A stretch of 64,000 nt of DNA from Muribaculaceae bacterium (GCA_017620635.1 JAGAUV010000019.1:56707-120706); one strand, 5' to 3'; numbered from the stretch's first letter, positions 46,447-55,215 are shown. A program made the numbers and translations. Notes: generated by a model from the sequence alone, not told the origin.

Positions 46447-47013
46447 TTAGAAATCTATACCTACGCGAAAAGAAAAGCTGACACGGCATCCGTGATATAC
46501 GCCGACCTTGACATATGTATCATAACCGTTGACAGGATTGTCGGCCGGCTCGTAGATGTCGGCCGAGTAGCCGTAGAGCGACAGGCCGAGGCCGAGGTTC
46601 ACACCCATCTTGCGTCCCCAGTTGAAGCGGTAGCCTACGTTCGGCGAAAAGAATACCCCTCCGCCATTTGTAAGGTTGTAGCCCAGACGGACCTCGCCGA
46701 AGGGCGTGAGTCGGCCGAAGCGGAAGTCGCTGCGTCCATGGACGAAAGGAGTGAGATAGCTGTTGTCGAATTTGCCGCAGTGCTCGAAACTGATGCCGGC
46801 GCCCACATAGAAGAGAGGGCTTATCTGATAGCCGTGCGAGGTGGATATACCGGTATAGAAAGCTGTCGTTTTGTTGCCCGGCATCCAGGTATCCACACGG
46901 TAGAGGGAGTTGTCCCAGTCGAGGAATCCCCGGTAGCCACGTTCGGGCTGACGGGCGCTCGCGGCAAGGACTATCAACAGGAGAGTCGCGATAAAAATTA
47001 CAATTCGTTTCAT
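46447..47013 (-). CDS. Outer-membrane beta-barrel protein in the sigma operon
   Basis: 188 residues from the ATG giving MKRIVIFIATLLLIVLAASA; an upstream ATG would add eight residues before the signal peptide. Strands include SHGYQISPLFYVGAGISFEH, PFGEVRLGYNLTNGGGVFFS and a terminal VSFSFRVGIDF. Small barrels of this size occur beside sigma/anti-sigma pairs in the phylum, with unknown function. Confidence 0.78.
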   Translation of the reverse strand: MKRIVIFIATLLLIVLAASARQPERGYRGFLDWDNSLYRVDTWMPGNKTTAFYTGISTSHGYQISPLFYVGAGISFEHCGKFDNSYLTPFVHGRSDFRFGRLTPFGEVRLGYNLTNGGGVFFSPNVGYRFNWGRKMGVNLGLGLSLYGYSADIYEPADNPVNGYDTYVKVGVYHGCRVSFSFRVGIDF

Positions 47014-47084
47014 AGCGTTATTTGGTTTATCTGCCAATATGACGCTATGACAGCCGAAAAGTCCTATCCTTAATCGAAAAAAAG

Positions 47085-47585
47085 TTACAGGAACATGAGG
47101 AAGAAAGGCTTGTGGCCCGACGAAAGATCTCCGTGCAGACGGCTGAAAGCCTTGGTCATCTGGTTCTTGACGGTCTTGACCGATATCCCGAGCTCTTCCG
47201 CGATTTCTTCATTCGACAGCCCGTCGCGCTTGCTCATGAGGAAAATCTCGCGGCATCTCTCAGGCAGTCCATCGATAGCCTTCCATATACGGGCGTCCAT
47301 CGACGATGTCTCGTAGTCTTCCTCGCAGAGATCGGGCACGGTTTCGAGGCCGGTAAAATCCTTGCGGCTCCGTATCAGCGATATACATCCGTTTCTGACG
47401 CATCTGTACATATACGCCCTGAAGTTGCCGATATCCTCCCCGTTTTCGACAGCCTGCCATACCTTGATGAAAGCATCCTGCACCAAGTCTTCTGCATCGT
47501 CGAGATTTTCCACTATGCGGAGCGCGTACATGCCCAGGGGAAGGTACAGCTTACGGAATGAAACTTCAAATTCGCGGCTTGTCAT
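47085..47585 (-). CDS. ECF-type RNA polymerase sigma factor of the TonB signalling operon
   Basis: 166 residues. Region 2 is VENLDDAEDLVQDAFIKVWQ and region 4 ends in GLSNEEIAEELGISVKTVKN then QMTKAFSRLHG. It is first in a five-gene operon with a beta-barrel, anti-sigma-like protein, STN receptor and DUF4249. By analogy with FecI systems, it would switch on the operon when the receptor binds its ligand. Confidence 0.94.
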   Translation of the reverse strand: MTSREFEVSFRKLYLPLGMYALRIVENLDDAEDLVQDAFIKVWQAVENGEDIGNFRAYMYRCVRNGCISLIRSRKDFTGLETVPDLCEEDYETSSMDARIWKAIDGLPERCREIFLMSKRDGLSNEEIAEELGISVKTVKNQMTKAFSRLHGDLSSGHKPFFLMFL

Positions 47586-47613
47586 ATATGAGAGCTGATT
47601 AGATACCGTCGTG

Positions 47614-47643
47614 CAAAATTAGTTATTATCATTCAATTCACAA
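47614..47643 (-). promoter_or_regulatory. Promoter of the sigma/TonB operon
   Basis: On the minus strand, TTG (47641-47643), a 19-base spacer and TAATTTTG (47614-47621). This is the housekeeping consensus, so the sigma gene itself is probably made constitutively. Confidence 0.75.
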
Positions 47644-47695
47644 CTCTTCCCGAAGCCTCAATTAAATAAAAATGTGATGATGCTCAGGTAAAAAT

Positions 47696-47726
47696 TTGTG
47701 TGGACGGCAAAAATTTATTAACTTTG
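47696..47726 (+). promoter_or_regulatory. Promoter of rpmE2
   Basis: TTG (47696-47698), a 20-base spacer and TAACTTTG (47719-47726), 76 bases before the ATG. Confidence 0.78.
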
Positions 47727-47733
47727 CAGGCCA

Positions 47734-47802
47734 TTACGAAGAAGCGCCTTACCAGCGCGGCATTCAACACACTTGATTAATACGTATTAAAGAGTTTATA
47801 AA
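47734..47802 (+). promoter_or_regulatory. 5' leader of rpmE2, possible L31 autoregulatory leader
   Basis: The roughly 70-base leader contains a small hairpin GCGC-CTTACCA-GCGC (47744-47758). L31 leaders that bind the protein are described in several phyla, including Bacteroidia. I cannot confirm the consensus by eye. Confidence 0.35.
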
Positions 47803-48054
47803 ATGAAAAAAGACATTCATCCCGAAAACTACCGCGAAGTGGTATTCAAGGACATGTCGAACGACGAGATCTTCATCACACGTTCGACCGTCGCCACCCG
47901 TGAAACAATAGAGGTTGATGGTGTGACCTACCCCCTGGTAAAGCTTGAAATCACAAGCTCGTCGCACCCCTTCTTTACCGGCAAGCAGAAACTCGTCGAT
48001 ACCGCCGGCCGCGTCGACAAGTTCATGAGCCGCTACTCTGTACGCAAGAAATAA
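47803..48054 (+). CDS. rpmE2: 50S ribosomal protein L31 type B
   Basis: 83 residues: [20 protein letters not shown] and [20 protein letters not shown] then DKFMSRY. It contains no cysteine at all, so it is the zinc-independent form. In many bacteria this form replaces the zinc form when zinc is scarce, but Bacteroidetes often carry only this one. Followed by two hairpins. Confidence 0.97.
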   Translation: MKKDIHPENYREVVFKDMSNDEIFITRSTVATRETIEVDGVTYPLVKLEITSSSHPFFTGKQKLVDTAGRVDKFMSRYSVRKK

Positions 48055-48070
48055 TCCGTAACGGAGTTGA

Positions 48071-48130
48071 ATCGTACCCCTTGCGCAAGGGTACGATACA
48101 CAGAGGACGTCCAAAAGACGCCCTCTTTTA
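48071..48130 (+). terminator. Tandem hairpins and terminator after rpmE2
   Basis: ATCGTACCC pairs with GGGTACGAT around CTTGCGCAA (48071-48097), a strong hairpin. It is followed by AGAGG-A-CGTC pairing with GACG-C-CCTCT and a T-run (48102-48130), a typical intrinsic terminator. Confidence 0.75.
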
Positions 48131-48206
48131 ATTTATACCATGAACATTAATGTTTGAATGTTTGTTTCCATTCAAACTACTTTTCAACCAAAAAAAACTG
48201 TTTTTT

Positions 48207-48899
48207 ATGAAGAAAATGATTGCAGAGGGCGTGGGCACGATGTTTCTCGTGCTTCTCGCGTGTGGCAGTGCCGTGCTCGCCGGCCCGTCGATAGGCGGTC
48301 TGGGTATCGGTCTGTGTTTTGGCCTTGTGCTTGTGTGTCTGTGCTATTGCCTCGGTAATATCTCAGGCTGTCATGTCAACCCTGCTGTGTCGCTGGCCGT
48401 ATATCTTGCCGGTCGTATGAGCGGCAAAGAATGCGTGGGTTATATCGTTTCACAGCTTGTCGGAGCTACAATAGGCGCCGGCTTGCTCTACGCTTTCCTC
48501 TTCCTTGGTGACGGCTTCAAATTCGGCGGCGAGACAGCTCCTGCGGCTTACCTTGCCACAAACGTGCTCCAGCCAGGTGCTACCGCCGGCATGGCACTTC
48601 TTGCCGAGGGCCTTCTCACATTCTTCTTCGTCCTGGTGGTTCTTGGCGCTACGGATGCCAACAAGGGCTTCGGTAAATTCGCCGGTCTGGCCATCGGTCT
48701 CGCTCTCGGTCTCGTAAATATCGTCGGTATACCTGTCGACAACTGCACTGTCAACCCGGCTCGCAGCTTTGGTCCGGCTATCTTCTGTCCCGAGGCTTGG
48801 GGTGACTTCTGGATCATGGTAGTAGGTCCTGTTGTCGGTGCTGTCCTTGCTGTATTGTGCTGGGGCGCAATGGCCGGCAGCCGCAAAGCCGTGAAGTGA
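48207..48899 (+). CDS. aqpZ: Aquaporin (AqpZ-like) with altered selectivity filter
   Basis: 230 residues from the ATG giving MKKMIAEGVGT; the longer frame adds an implausible MFECLFPF extension. Six membrane helices and two NPA motifs (residues 58-60 and 183-185) are intact, with the filter Arg186. By alignment to E. coli AqpZ, the filter Phe is kept (Phe38) but the filter His is Asn171 and the Thr is Cys180. Water transport is likely; the wider or less polar filter might admit other small solutes. Confidence 0.9.
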   Translation: MKKMIAEGVGTMFLVLLACGSAVLAGPSIGGLGIGLCFGLVLVCLCYCLGNISGCHVNPAVSLAVYLAGRMSGKECVGYIVSQLVGATIGAGLLYAFLFLGDGFKFGGETAPAAYLATNVLQPGATAGMALLAEGLLTFFFVLVVLGATDANKGFGKFAGLAIGLALGLVNIVGIPVDNCTVNPARSFGPAIFCPEAWGDFWIMVVGPVVGAVLAVLCWGAMAGSRKAVK

Positions 48900-48923
48900 T
48901 CTCGATTAATACTGAATACTCTG

Positions 48924-48960
48924 TCCCGTCTGTCGATTGCCGGCAAACGGGACTTTTTTA
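48924..48960 (+). terminator. Terminator of aqpZ
   Basis: GTCCCGT (48924-48930) pairs with ACGGGAC (48948-48954), followed by TTTTTT. Confidence 0.8.
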
Positions 48961-48978
48961 TTACCTTTGCCCCCATCA

Positions 48979-49008
48979 TTGTTTATTCGGGAATAATTCT
49001 TAACTTTG
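48979..49008 (+). promoter_or_regulatory. Promoter of the GH78-like gene
   Basis: TTG (48979-48981), a 19-base spacer and TAACTTTG (49001-49008). A second fit, TTG at 48938 and TACCTTTG at 48962 with a 21-base spacer, overlaps the aqpZ terminator and may be an alternative start. Confidence 0.7.
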
Positions 49009-49097
49009 TAGCAAATCAATATGATCCTTGTCTGATACCGGACCTCGTAAGAATTATCACACAGAAATAAAACAATCAAAAAGTAATATTGCAAGGA

Positions 49098-50825
49098 ATG
49101 AACAACCTTATACTTACCGCATTGGCTGTCGCAGGAGCGCTTATGCTGCCGATGCAGTCGAAGGCTGAGATAAAACGTACACCCGTTGCCCCTACACGTA
49201 TCGTATGGATGTCCGACTCGACCGGCGAGTTTATCAAGAACCCCGATATACTGATGAAAGACTTTTCGGGTCAGGTGTCGGTAGCCGACAATAACTGCAC
49301 TGTCCTCCGCAGCACCGGCAAGCATCAGGCCGCGCTGTTGGTCGATTTCGGCAAAGAACTTCATGGCGCCATACGCCTCTCTTCGGGCATGAGTGCGGCA
49401 AACAGGCCTATGCGCCTGCGTGTACGCCTCGGCGAATCTGTATCGGAGGCTATGAGCGATGTCGATCCGGCAAACAATATTCACAATACTACAAACGACC
49501 ATGCCATGCGCGACTTCGAGCTTCAGGTGCCATGGCTGGGCTCGGTCGAGCTCGGCAACAGCGGTTTCCGCTTCGCACGCATCGATCTGCTCGATAAGGA
49601 TACCGACTTCCTCCTGCGCAACATACAGGCCATAAGTGTGATGATCGACGATCCGGAGATTGGCTCGTTCAACTGCAGCGACGAACGCCTCAACAAGATA
49701 TGGGAGACAGGTGCATATACAGTGAAACTGAATATGCAGGATTATCTCTGGGACGGCATCAAGCGCGACCGTCTCGTGTGGCTCGGCGACCTCCATCCCG
49801 AAGTAGTGACGGTCAATTATGTATGGGGCAATCACGATGTCGTGCGTCGTACGCTCGACTTCGCCAAGGCCGATACCCCTCTGCCCGGGTGGATGAACGG
49901 ATTCAGCTCGTATGCCATGTGGTGGCTGCTCATACATCACGACTACTATATGCACAACGGCGACCTCGGCTATCTGCGTGAAAACCGCGATTATATCCTC
50001 GGCCTCGTGCGCCAGATCGACGAGTGTGTCGACGCCAACGGCGAAGAGCATATGACAGGCGTACGATTCCTCGACTGGCCTACATCGGAGAAGGCAGACG
50101 TGATACACGACGGTCTGCAGTCGCTTACATATATGACTCTTGCCGCCGCATCGCGTATTGCCGACTGGCTGGACGACAAGGAGATGAAAGATGTCGCCAC
50201 ATCGTGCATGAAGCGCATGGACAAGTACAGCATGGAGCATACAAGCGAGAGTCAGGCTGTAAGCTTGAGCCTGCTCGCCGGCCTGTCGGAAGATGCCGAC
50301 GCCGCATGCCGCACTCTGATCGACAACGGCATCAACTCATTCTCGCCCTTCTATGGCTACTATGCCATAGAGGCTCTCGCGCAGAACGGACATGTGGAAG
50401 AAGCCATGAAGATGATAAGCGACTACTGGGGCGCAATGATCGATCTTGGTGCAACCACATACTGGGAGCATCTCAACTATCCCGACGTCAAGAATGCCGC
50501 AAGGATCGACGAGATCGTCCCCGAAGGCAGCTACGACATCCATGCCGACGGCGGAGCGTACTGCTACGTCGGTCTCCGGCAGAGCCTGTGCCACGGCTGG
50601 GGAGCCGGCCCGACACCCTGGCTGCAGCGTCACGTATTGGGCGTGCGGCCTCTCGAACCCGGCTTCAGGACCGTGGAAGTAAAGCCCGAACTCGGCTATC
50701 TCAGCTTCGCCGAGGGCACTGTGCCTACTCCGGCCGGTCCGCTCTACGTCAAGGCGCGTAAGGACAGCAATGGCAAGACCATTGTGGAAGTGAAGGCGCC
50801 AAAAGGTGTCAAGGTAAAAAAATGA
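49098..50825 (+). CDS. Secreted GH78-like alpha-L-rhamnosidase family protein
   Basis: About 575 residues from the ATG giving MNNLILTALAVAGALMLPMQ and a signal peptide; a TTG three codons upstream is less likely. A beta-sandwich (about 25-185) is followed by the six-hairpin domain. The region equivalent to the GH78 acid triad reads D219-x4-D224-x6-D231 (DGIKRDRLVWLGD), with Asp where many members have the general-acid Glu. The C-terminal HGWGAGPTPWLQRHVLGVRP and LSFAEGTVPTPAGPLYV are typical of GH78. It is shorter than multi-domain members. Confidence 0.85.
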   Translation: MNNLILTALAVAGALMLPMQSKAEIKRTPVAPTRIVWMSDSTGEFIKNPDILMKDFSGQVSVADNNCTVLRSTGKHQAALLVDFGKELHGAIRLSSGMSAANRPMRLRVRLGESVSEAMSDVDPANNIHNTTNDHAMRDFELQVPWLGSVELGNSGFRFARIDLLDKDTDFLLRNIQAISVMIDDPEIGSFNCSDERLNKIWETGAYTVKLNMQDYLWDGIKRDRLVWLGDLHPEVVTVNYVWGNHDVVRRTLDFAKADTPLPGWMNGFSSYAMWWLLIHHDYYMHNGDLGYLRENRDYILGLVRQIDECVDANGEEHMTGVRFLDWPTSEKADVIHDGLQSLTYMTLAAASRIADWLDDKEMKDVATSCMKRMDKYSMEHTSESQAVSLSLLAGLSEDADAACRTLIDNGINSFSPFYGYYAIEALAQNGHVEEAMKMISDYWGAMIDLGATTYWEHLNYPDVKNAARIDEIVPEGSYDIHADGGAYCYVGLRQSLCHGWGAGPTPWLQRHVLGVRPLEPGFRTVEVKPELGYLSFAEGTVPTPAGPLYVKARKDSNGKTIVEVKAPKGVKVKK

Positions 50826-50871
50826 TAAGGCATCTGCCCCGGCCGTTTAGAAATTTTGACAGATAATAACA

Positions 50872-50901
50872 TTGCGATTTAACAAATTATCATTAACTTT
50901 G
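50872..50901 (+). promoter_or_regulatory. Promoter of the galactose operon
   Basis: TTG (50872-50874), a 19-base spacer and TAACTTTG (50894-50901), 46 bases before the galK ATG. Confidence 0.75.
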
Positions 50902-50947
50902 GGGCACGAGAATTGATTGAAAACTCTAATAAACCACCAGATATATC

Positions 50948-52090
50948 ATGGAACTGAAAGAAAAGATTACAAGTACCTTCGAGAGCCGCTTCGGTGGCCA
51001 TGGAACCATCTACGCCTCTGCCGGACGTATCAACCTCATCGGCGAGCACACCGACTATAACGGCGGATTCGTATTCCCCGGAGCTATCGACAAGGTCATC
51101 ATGGCCGAAATACGAGCCAACGGCACAGATACCGTAAGGGCTTACTCCATCGACATCGACGATTATGCCGAGTTCGGTCTTAACGAAGAAGACGCACCCA
51201 AGGCATCGTGGGCACGCTATATATTCGGCGTATGCCGCGAGATCATCAAACGTGGCGGCAAAGTACAGGGCTTCGACACCGTATTCGCCGGCAATGTGCC
51301 TCTCGGCGCCGGCCTCAGCTCTTCGGCTGCCCTGGAGTCGTGCTTCGCTTTCGCTCTGAATGATATGTTCAACGGCAACGCTATCGACAAATTCGAGCTC
51401 GCCCGTATCGGCCAGTCGACCGAGCACAACTACTGCGGTGTGAACTGCGGCATCATGGACCAGTTCGCCAGCGTATTCGGCAAGAAGGACCACCTGATGC
51501 GTCTTGACTGCCGCTCGATGGAGTTTGAGTACTTCCCCTTCAAGGCCGACGGCTATACTCTCGTCCTTCTCGACTCTGTTGTAAAGCACGAACTTGCCGA
51601 CTCTCCCTACAACAAGCGCCGCGCATCCTGCGAGCGCGTGGCTAAACGTCTGGGCATCGAAACCCTCCGCGACGCCGACATGGAAATGCTCGACAGCATC
51701 AAGAGCGATATCACTGCCGAGGATTACTTCCGCGCAAAATTCGTGATCGAGGAGAAAGAGCGCGTGCTCACTGTATGCGACGCTCTCGTGAAAGGCGACT
51801 TCGATACTGTAGGCCGCTGCATGTACGAGACTCACAACGGCCTTTCGAAAGACTACGAGGTATCCTGCGAGGAGCTCGACTATCTCAACGATATCGCCAA
51901 GGAATGTGGCGTAGTAGGCTCGCGCATCATGGGCGGCGGTTTCGGCGGTTGCACTATCAACCTTGTCAAAGACGAGCTTCTGCCTGCCTTCATCGCTACT
52001 GCGAAGGAGAAATTCAACGCCAAATATGGTCACGAGCCCAAGGTATACGAAGTGATCATCAGCGACGGCGCTCACAAAGTTACTGAATAA
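50948..52090 (+). CDS. galK: Galactokinase
   Basis: A 380-residue GHMP kinase that phosphorylates galactose at C1. Signature GRINLIGEHTDYNGGFVFPG, ATP loop PLGAGLSSSAALE, the MDQFASVFG region and the terminal MGGGFGGC motif are all present. First gene of a galK-galE-galM-nucleotidyltransferase group. Confidence 0.97.
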   Translation: MELKEKITSTFESRFGGHGTIYASAGRINLIGEHTDYNGGFVFPGAIDKVIMAEIRANGTDTVRAYSIDIDDYAEFGLNEEDAPKASWARYIFGVCREIIKRGGKVQGFDTVFAGNVPLGAGLSSSAALESCFAFALNDMFNGNAIDKFELARIGQSTEHNYCGVNCGIMDQFASVFGKKDHLMRLDCRSMEFEYFPFKADGYTLVLLDSVVKHELADSPYNKRRASCERVAKRLGIETLRDADMEMLDSIKSDITAEDYFRAKFVIEEKERVLTVCDALVKGDFDTVGRCMYETHNGLSKDYEVSCEELDYLNDIAKECGVVGSRIMGGGFGGCTINLVKDELLPAFIATAKEKFNAKYGHEPKVYEVIISDGAHKVTE

Positions 52091-52108
52091 TTCGGTTTTA
52101 TATCAATG

Positions 52109-52150
52109 GGTTAAAGGTTGATGCACGGCAATGTCCATTAACCTTTAACC
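52109..52150 (+). terminator. Inverted repeat between galK and galE (terminator or attenuator)
   Basis: GGTTAAAGGTT (52109-52119) and AACCTTTAACC (52140-52150) are perfect 11-base arms around a 20-base loop, followed by TCTTGTTTT. It may reduce read-through from galK or protect mRNA ends. No promoter is evident between it and galE. Confidence 0.55.
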
Positions 52151-52180
52151 TCTTGTTTTAGCCCCAACTACCATAAGACA

Positions 52181-53215
52181 ATGAGTAAGAAAAAAGATAC
52201 CGTTCTTGTTTCCGGCGGTGCCGGCTACATCGGTACACACACCACCGTGGCTCTTATCGAAGCCGGTTACGATGTGGTAATGATCGACAATTTCTCTAAC
52301 TCGGAGCCTTCGGCTGTCGAAGGTGTGGAGAAGATTCTCGGCCGCAAGATGACATTCGAAGAATGCGACACTTGCGATATCAAGGCTCTCCGCGGTGTGT
52401 TCGAGCGTCATGAGTTCAGCACTGTCATCCATTTCGCAGCATACAAGGCTGTGGGCGAGTCGATGGCGGAGCCTCTGAAATATTATCAGAACAACCTCGT
52501 GTCGTACATGAATATCCTTCAGCTCATGAAGGAGTTCGGCCGCCCCAACATCCTCTTCTCCTCGTCGGCGACCGTATATGGCGATGCCGATGTGCTCCCC
52601 GTTACCGAGCAGACACCCCGTAAGCCGGCTACTTCGCCCTATGGCAACACAAAGCAGATTGCAGAAGACATTCTGCGCGACTGCTGTGCCGCTTATGAAG
52701 GAATGTACGGCATCGCTCTCCGCTATTTCAATCCTGTCGGAGCTCATCCCTCCGCCCTTATCGGCGAGCTGCCGCGTGGTGTGCCCAACAACCTGCTGCC
52801 CTTCGTGACACAGACTGCCGCCGGCCTGCGCGAATGCCTCTCGGTGTTCGGTAACGACTATGACACCCCCGACGGAACATGCCTGCGCGACTATATCGAC
52901 GTTGTCGATCTGGCTAAGGCTCATGTCGCTGCGGTCGACCGCATGACAGAAGGCAAGATGGAACAGAAATACGAGATCTTCAATGTCGGCACAGGCCGCC
53001 CCGGTTCTGTCCTCGAACTGCTTACCCGTTTCGAGAAGGCCAACGACCTCAAGCTGCCCTACAAGATCGTGGGCCGTCGTCCCGGCGACGTTCCTGCTGT
53101 ATGGGCCGATACGGCTGTGGCTAATAAAGTGCTTGGCTGGAAAGCGGAGCGTGATCTCGACGATACCCTGCGCGCTGCCTGGGCGTGGGAAAAACATTTG
53201 CGCAATATAAAATGA
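52181..53215 (+). CDS. galE: UDP-glucose 4-epimerase
   Basis: A 344-residue SDR enzyme interconverting UDP-galactose and UDP-glucose. NAD-binding VLVSGGAGYIGTHTTVALIE, catalytic Ser in FSSSATVYG, and Tyr-x3-Lys in YGNTKQ. Normal length. The stop overlaps the galM start (ATGA). Confidence 0.97.
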   Translation: MSKKKDTVLVSGGAGYIGTHTTVALIEAGYDVVMIDNFSNSEPSAVEGVEKILGRKMTFEECDTCDIKALRGVFERHEFSTVIHFAAYKAVGESMAEPLKYYQNNLVSYMNILQLMKEFGRPNILFSSSATVYGDADVLPVTEQTPRKPATSPYGNTKQIAEDILRDCCAAYEGMYGIALRYFNPVGAHPSALIGELPRGVPNNLLPFVTQTAAGLRECLSVFGNDYDTPDGTCLRDYIDVVDLAKAHVAAVDRMTEGKMEQKYEIFNVGTGRPGSVLELLTRFEKANDLKLPYKIVGRRPGDVPAVWADTAVANKVLGWKAERDLDDTLRAAWAWEKHLRNIK

Positions 53216-54261
53216 AAACCTCACAGATCAAATACGTTGAAAGCGACAAAGGCCGTGTAGCCATTGTCACACTTACCAACAACAGCGGAGCCAAGGTGGT
53301 GCTGAGCGCTATCGGAGCCGGCATCGTTGAAGTTTGGGTCCCCAACAAGAAAGGCGAGATGGCCGACGTGGTGCTCGGATATACCGATCCGCTCGATTAT
53401 TTCTACGATGGCCCCTGCGCCGGCAAAGTGCCCGGACGATATGCCAACCGTATTGCCAAAGGCCATTTTACACTCGACGGAGTAGAGTACACCCTGCCGA
53501 TCAACAACGGTCCCAACAGCCTGCACGGCGGCCCCGAAGGCTTCCAGAACCAGGTGTGGACACTTGTAGAGCACAGCGATTCGACTGCTGTGTTCGAGTA
53601 TGTGTCGGCCGACGGAGAGATGGGATATCCCGGCAAACTGACTGCAACCGTCACTTATGAATGGACCGAGCAGAACGAGCTTCGTGTCAAGCTCGAGGCT
53701 GTTACCGACAAGCCTACAGTGGTAAACCTTACAAACCATGCCTACTGGAATCTTGCCGGACACAATGCCGGATGTATCTTCGACCACAAGCTCCAGCTCA
53801 AGGCCACGACATATCTGCCCACAGATTCAAATCTCGTGCCCGAAGGCGTGGCCGTGGACGTTGCCGGCACTCCTATGGACTTCACTTCGCCCAAGACCAT
53901 AGGCCGCGACATCAGGATGCCTTTCCCGGCTCTCGTATATGGCAAAGGCTACGACAACTGCTGGGTAATAGACGAATACAAGCCCGGCCGCACACAGATT
54001 GTCGCCGTACTGAGCGATCCTGCCGCCGGCCGTGCCCTCGAGGTAAGCACCGATCAGCCCGGCGTGCAGGTATATGCCGGCTGCTGGCTTTCGGGTAGCC
54101 CCGTCAACAAGTCAGGCCGCAGCTACGAGGACTACGACGGCGTAGCCATCGAATGTCAGAATTTCCCCGACGCTCCTAATGTCGAGGCCTTCCCCTCGGC
54201 CGTGTTGCGCCCCGGCGAGAAGTACAAACGTCATATCAACTTCCAATTCAAAACAATCTGA
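53212..54261 (+). CDS. galM: Aldose 1-epimerase (mutarotase)
   Basis: 349 residues from the ATG overlapping the galE stop. Visible are GRYANRIAKGHFTLDG, NNGPNSLHGGPEGFQNQVW, catalytic His in NLTNHAYWNLAGH, and catalytic Glu in VAIECQNFPDAPN. It converts beta-galactose to the alpha form used by GalK. No signal peptide, so cytoplasmic. Confidence 0.96.
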   Translation: MKTSQIKYVESDKGRVAIVTLTNNSGAKVVLSAIGAGIVEVWVPNKKGEMADVVLGYTDPLDYFYDGPCAGKVPGRYANRIAKGHFTLDGVEYTLPINNGPNSLHGGPEGFQNQVWTLVEHSDSTAVFEYVSADGEMGYPGKLTATVTYEWTEQNELRVKLEAVTDKPTVVNLTNHAYWNLAGHNAGCIFDHKLQLKATTYLPTDSNLVPEGVAVDVAGTPMDFTSPKTIGRDIRMPFPALVYGKGYDNCWVIDEYKPGRTQIVAVLSDPAAGRALEVSTDQPGVQVYAGCWLSGSPVNKSGRSYEDYDGVAIECQNFPDAPNVEAFPSAVLRPGEKYKRHINFQFKTI

Positions 54262-55169
54262 TGAAACCTACTCTTTATATACTCGCTGCCGGTATGGGCA
54301 GCCGTTACGGCGGTCTGAAGCAGCTCGACGGTCTCGGCCCTGACGGCGAGACTATTATGGACTATTCCGTGTTCGACGCCCTGCGTGCCGGTTTCGGCAA
54401 GATCGTCTTTGTGATCCGTAAGGATTTCGAAGCCGACTTCCGCGAGAAAGTACTCTCGAAATACGAAGGCCACGTGCCTGTGGAGGTTGTCTTCCAGGCT
54501 ATCGACAAGCTGCCCGAAGGCTTTACATGCCCCGACGACCGCTCCAAGCCCTGGGGCCCGGCTCATGCAGTGATAATGGCTGCCGGTACTATCAACGAGC
54601 CCTTCGCAGTGATCAACTCCGACGACTTCTACGGCCGCGACAGCTTCGCCGTGCTTGCCAAGGATCTCATGCGCGAGCGCACACGTAAAGGCGACTACTC
54701 GATGGTCGGTTTCCGTGTGTCGAACACAATGTCGGAAAACGGCGGCGTGAACCGTGGCGTATGCCAGACCGAGGACGGACACCTGACCTCGGTGGTTGAG
54801 TGCAAGGATATCAAATATGATCAGGATCACAAGATCGTCTACAACGATGAGGCCGGCGTAGAGCATACTCTCGAGCCCAACGTGCCTGTTTCGATGAATA
54901 TGTGGGGCTTTACCCCCGATTATTTCGAGCTTGCCACACGTGAGTTTACAAAGTTCCTCGAGGAGAAGATCAACGTACCCAAATCGGAGCAGGTAATTCC
55001 CGACGTTGCCGACGCCCTTATCAAATCGGGCGAGGCTACCATAAAGGTTCTCGATACCGACAGCCGCTGGTTCGGCGTGACATACGCTCAGGACCGTCCT
55101 GCCGTTGTCGAGAAATTCGCCGAGCTCCATCGTTCGGGCGAGTATCCCACTCCGCTTTTCAGCAAGTAA
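54261..55169 (+). CDS. Sugar-phosphate nucleotidyltransferase (NTP_transferase-like) in the gal operon
   Basis: A 302-residue protein with the pyrophosphorylase signature YILAAGMGSRYGGLKQLDGL, the second Asp block AVINSDDFYGRDSF, and NGGVNRGVCQTEDGHLTSVV. The family makes NDP-sugars from sugar-1-phosphates. It starts on the last base of the galM stop. Because galT is absent from this operon, it could produce UDP-galactose directly from Gal-1-P and UTP; that is inference from position only. Confidence 0.85.
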   Translation: MKPTLYILAAGMGSRYGGLKQLDGLGPDGETIMDYSVFDALRAGFGKIVFVIRKDFEADFREKVLSKYEGHVPVEVVFQAIDKLPEGFTCPDDRSKPWGPAHAVIMAAGTINEPFAVINSDDFYGRDSFAVLAKDLMRERTRKGDYSMVGFRVSNTMSENGGVNRGVCQTEDGHLTSVVECKDIKYDQDHKIVYNDEAGVEHTLEPNVPVSMNMWGFTPDYFELATREFTKFLEEKINVPKSEQVIPDVADALIKSGEATIKVLDTDSRWFGVTYAQDRPAVVEKFAELHRSGEYPTPLFSK

Positions 55170-55215
55170 GACAGACTTACGGCCCGGCATGTCCGGGTCG
55201 ATAAAACCATATACG

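Noticed and set aside
48906-50240. 444-codon minus-strand ORF across the GH78-like gene
   Set aside because: Shadow of the plus-strand gene, which has promoter, signal peptide and family motifs.
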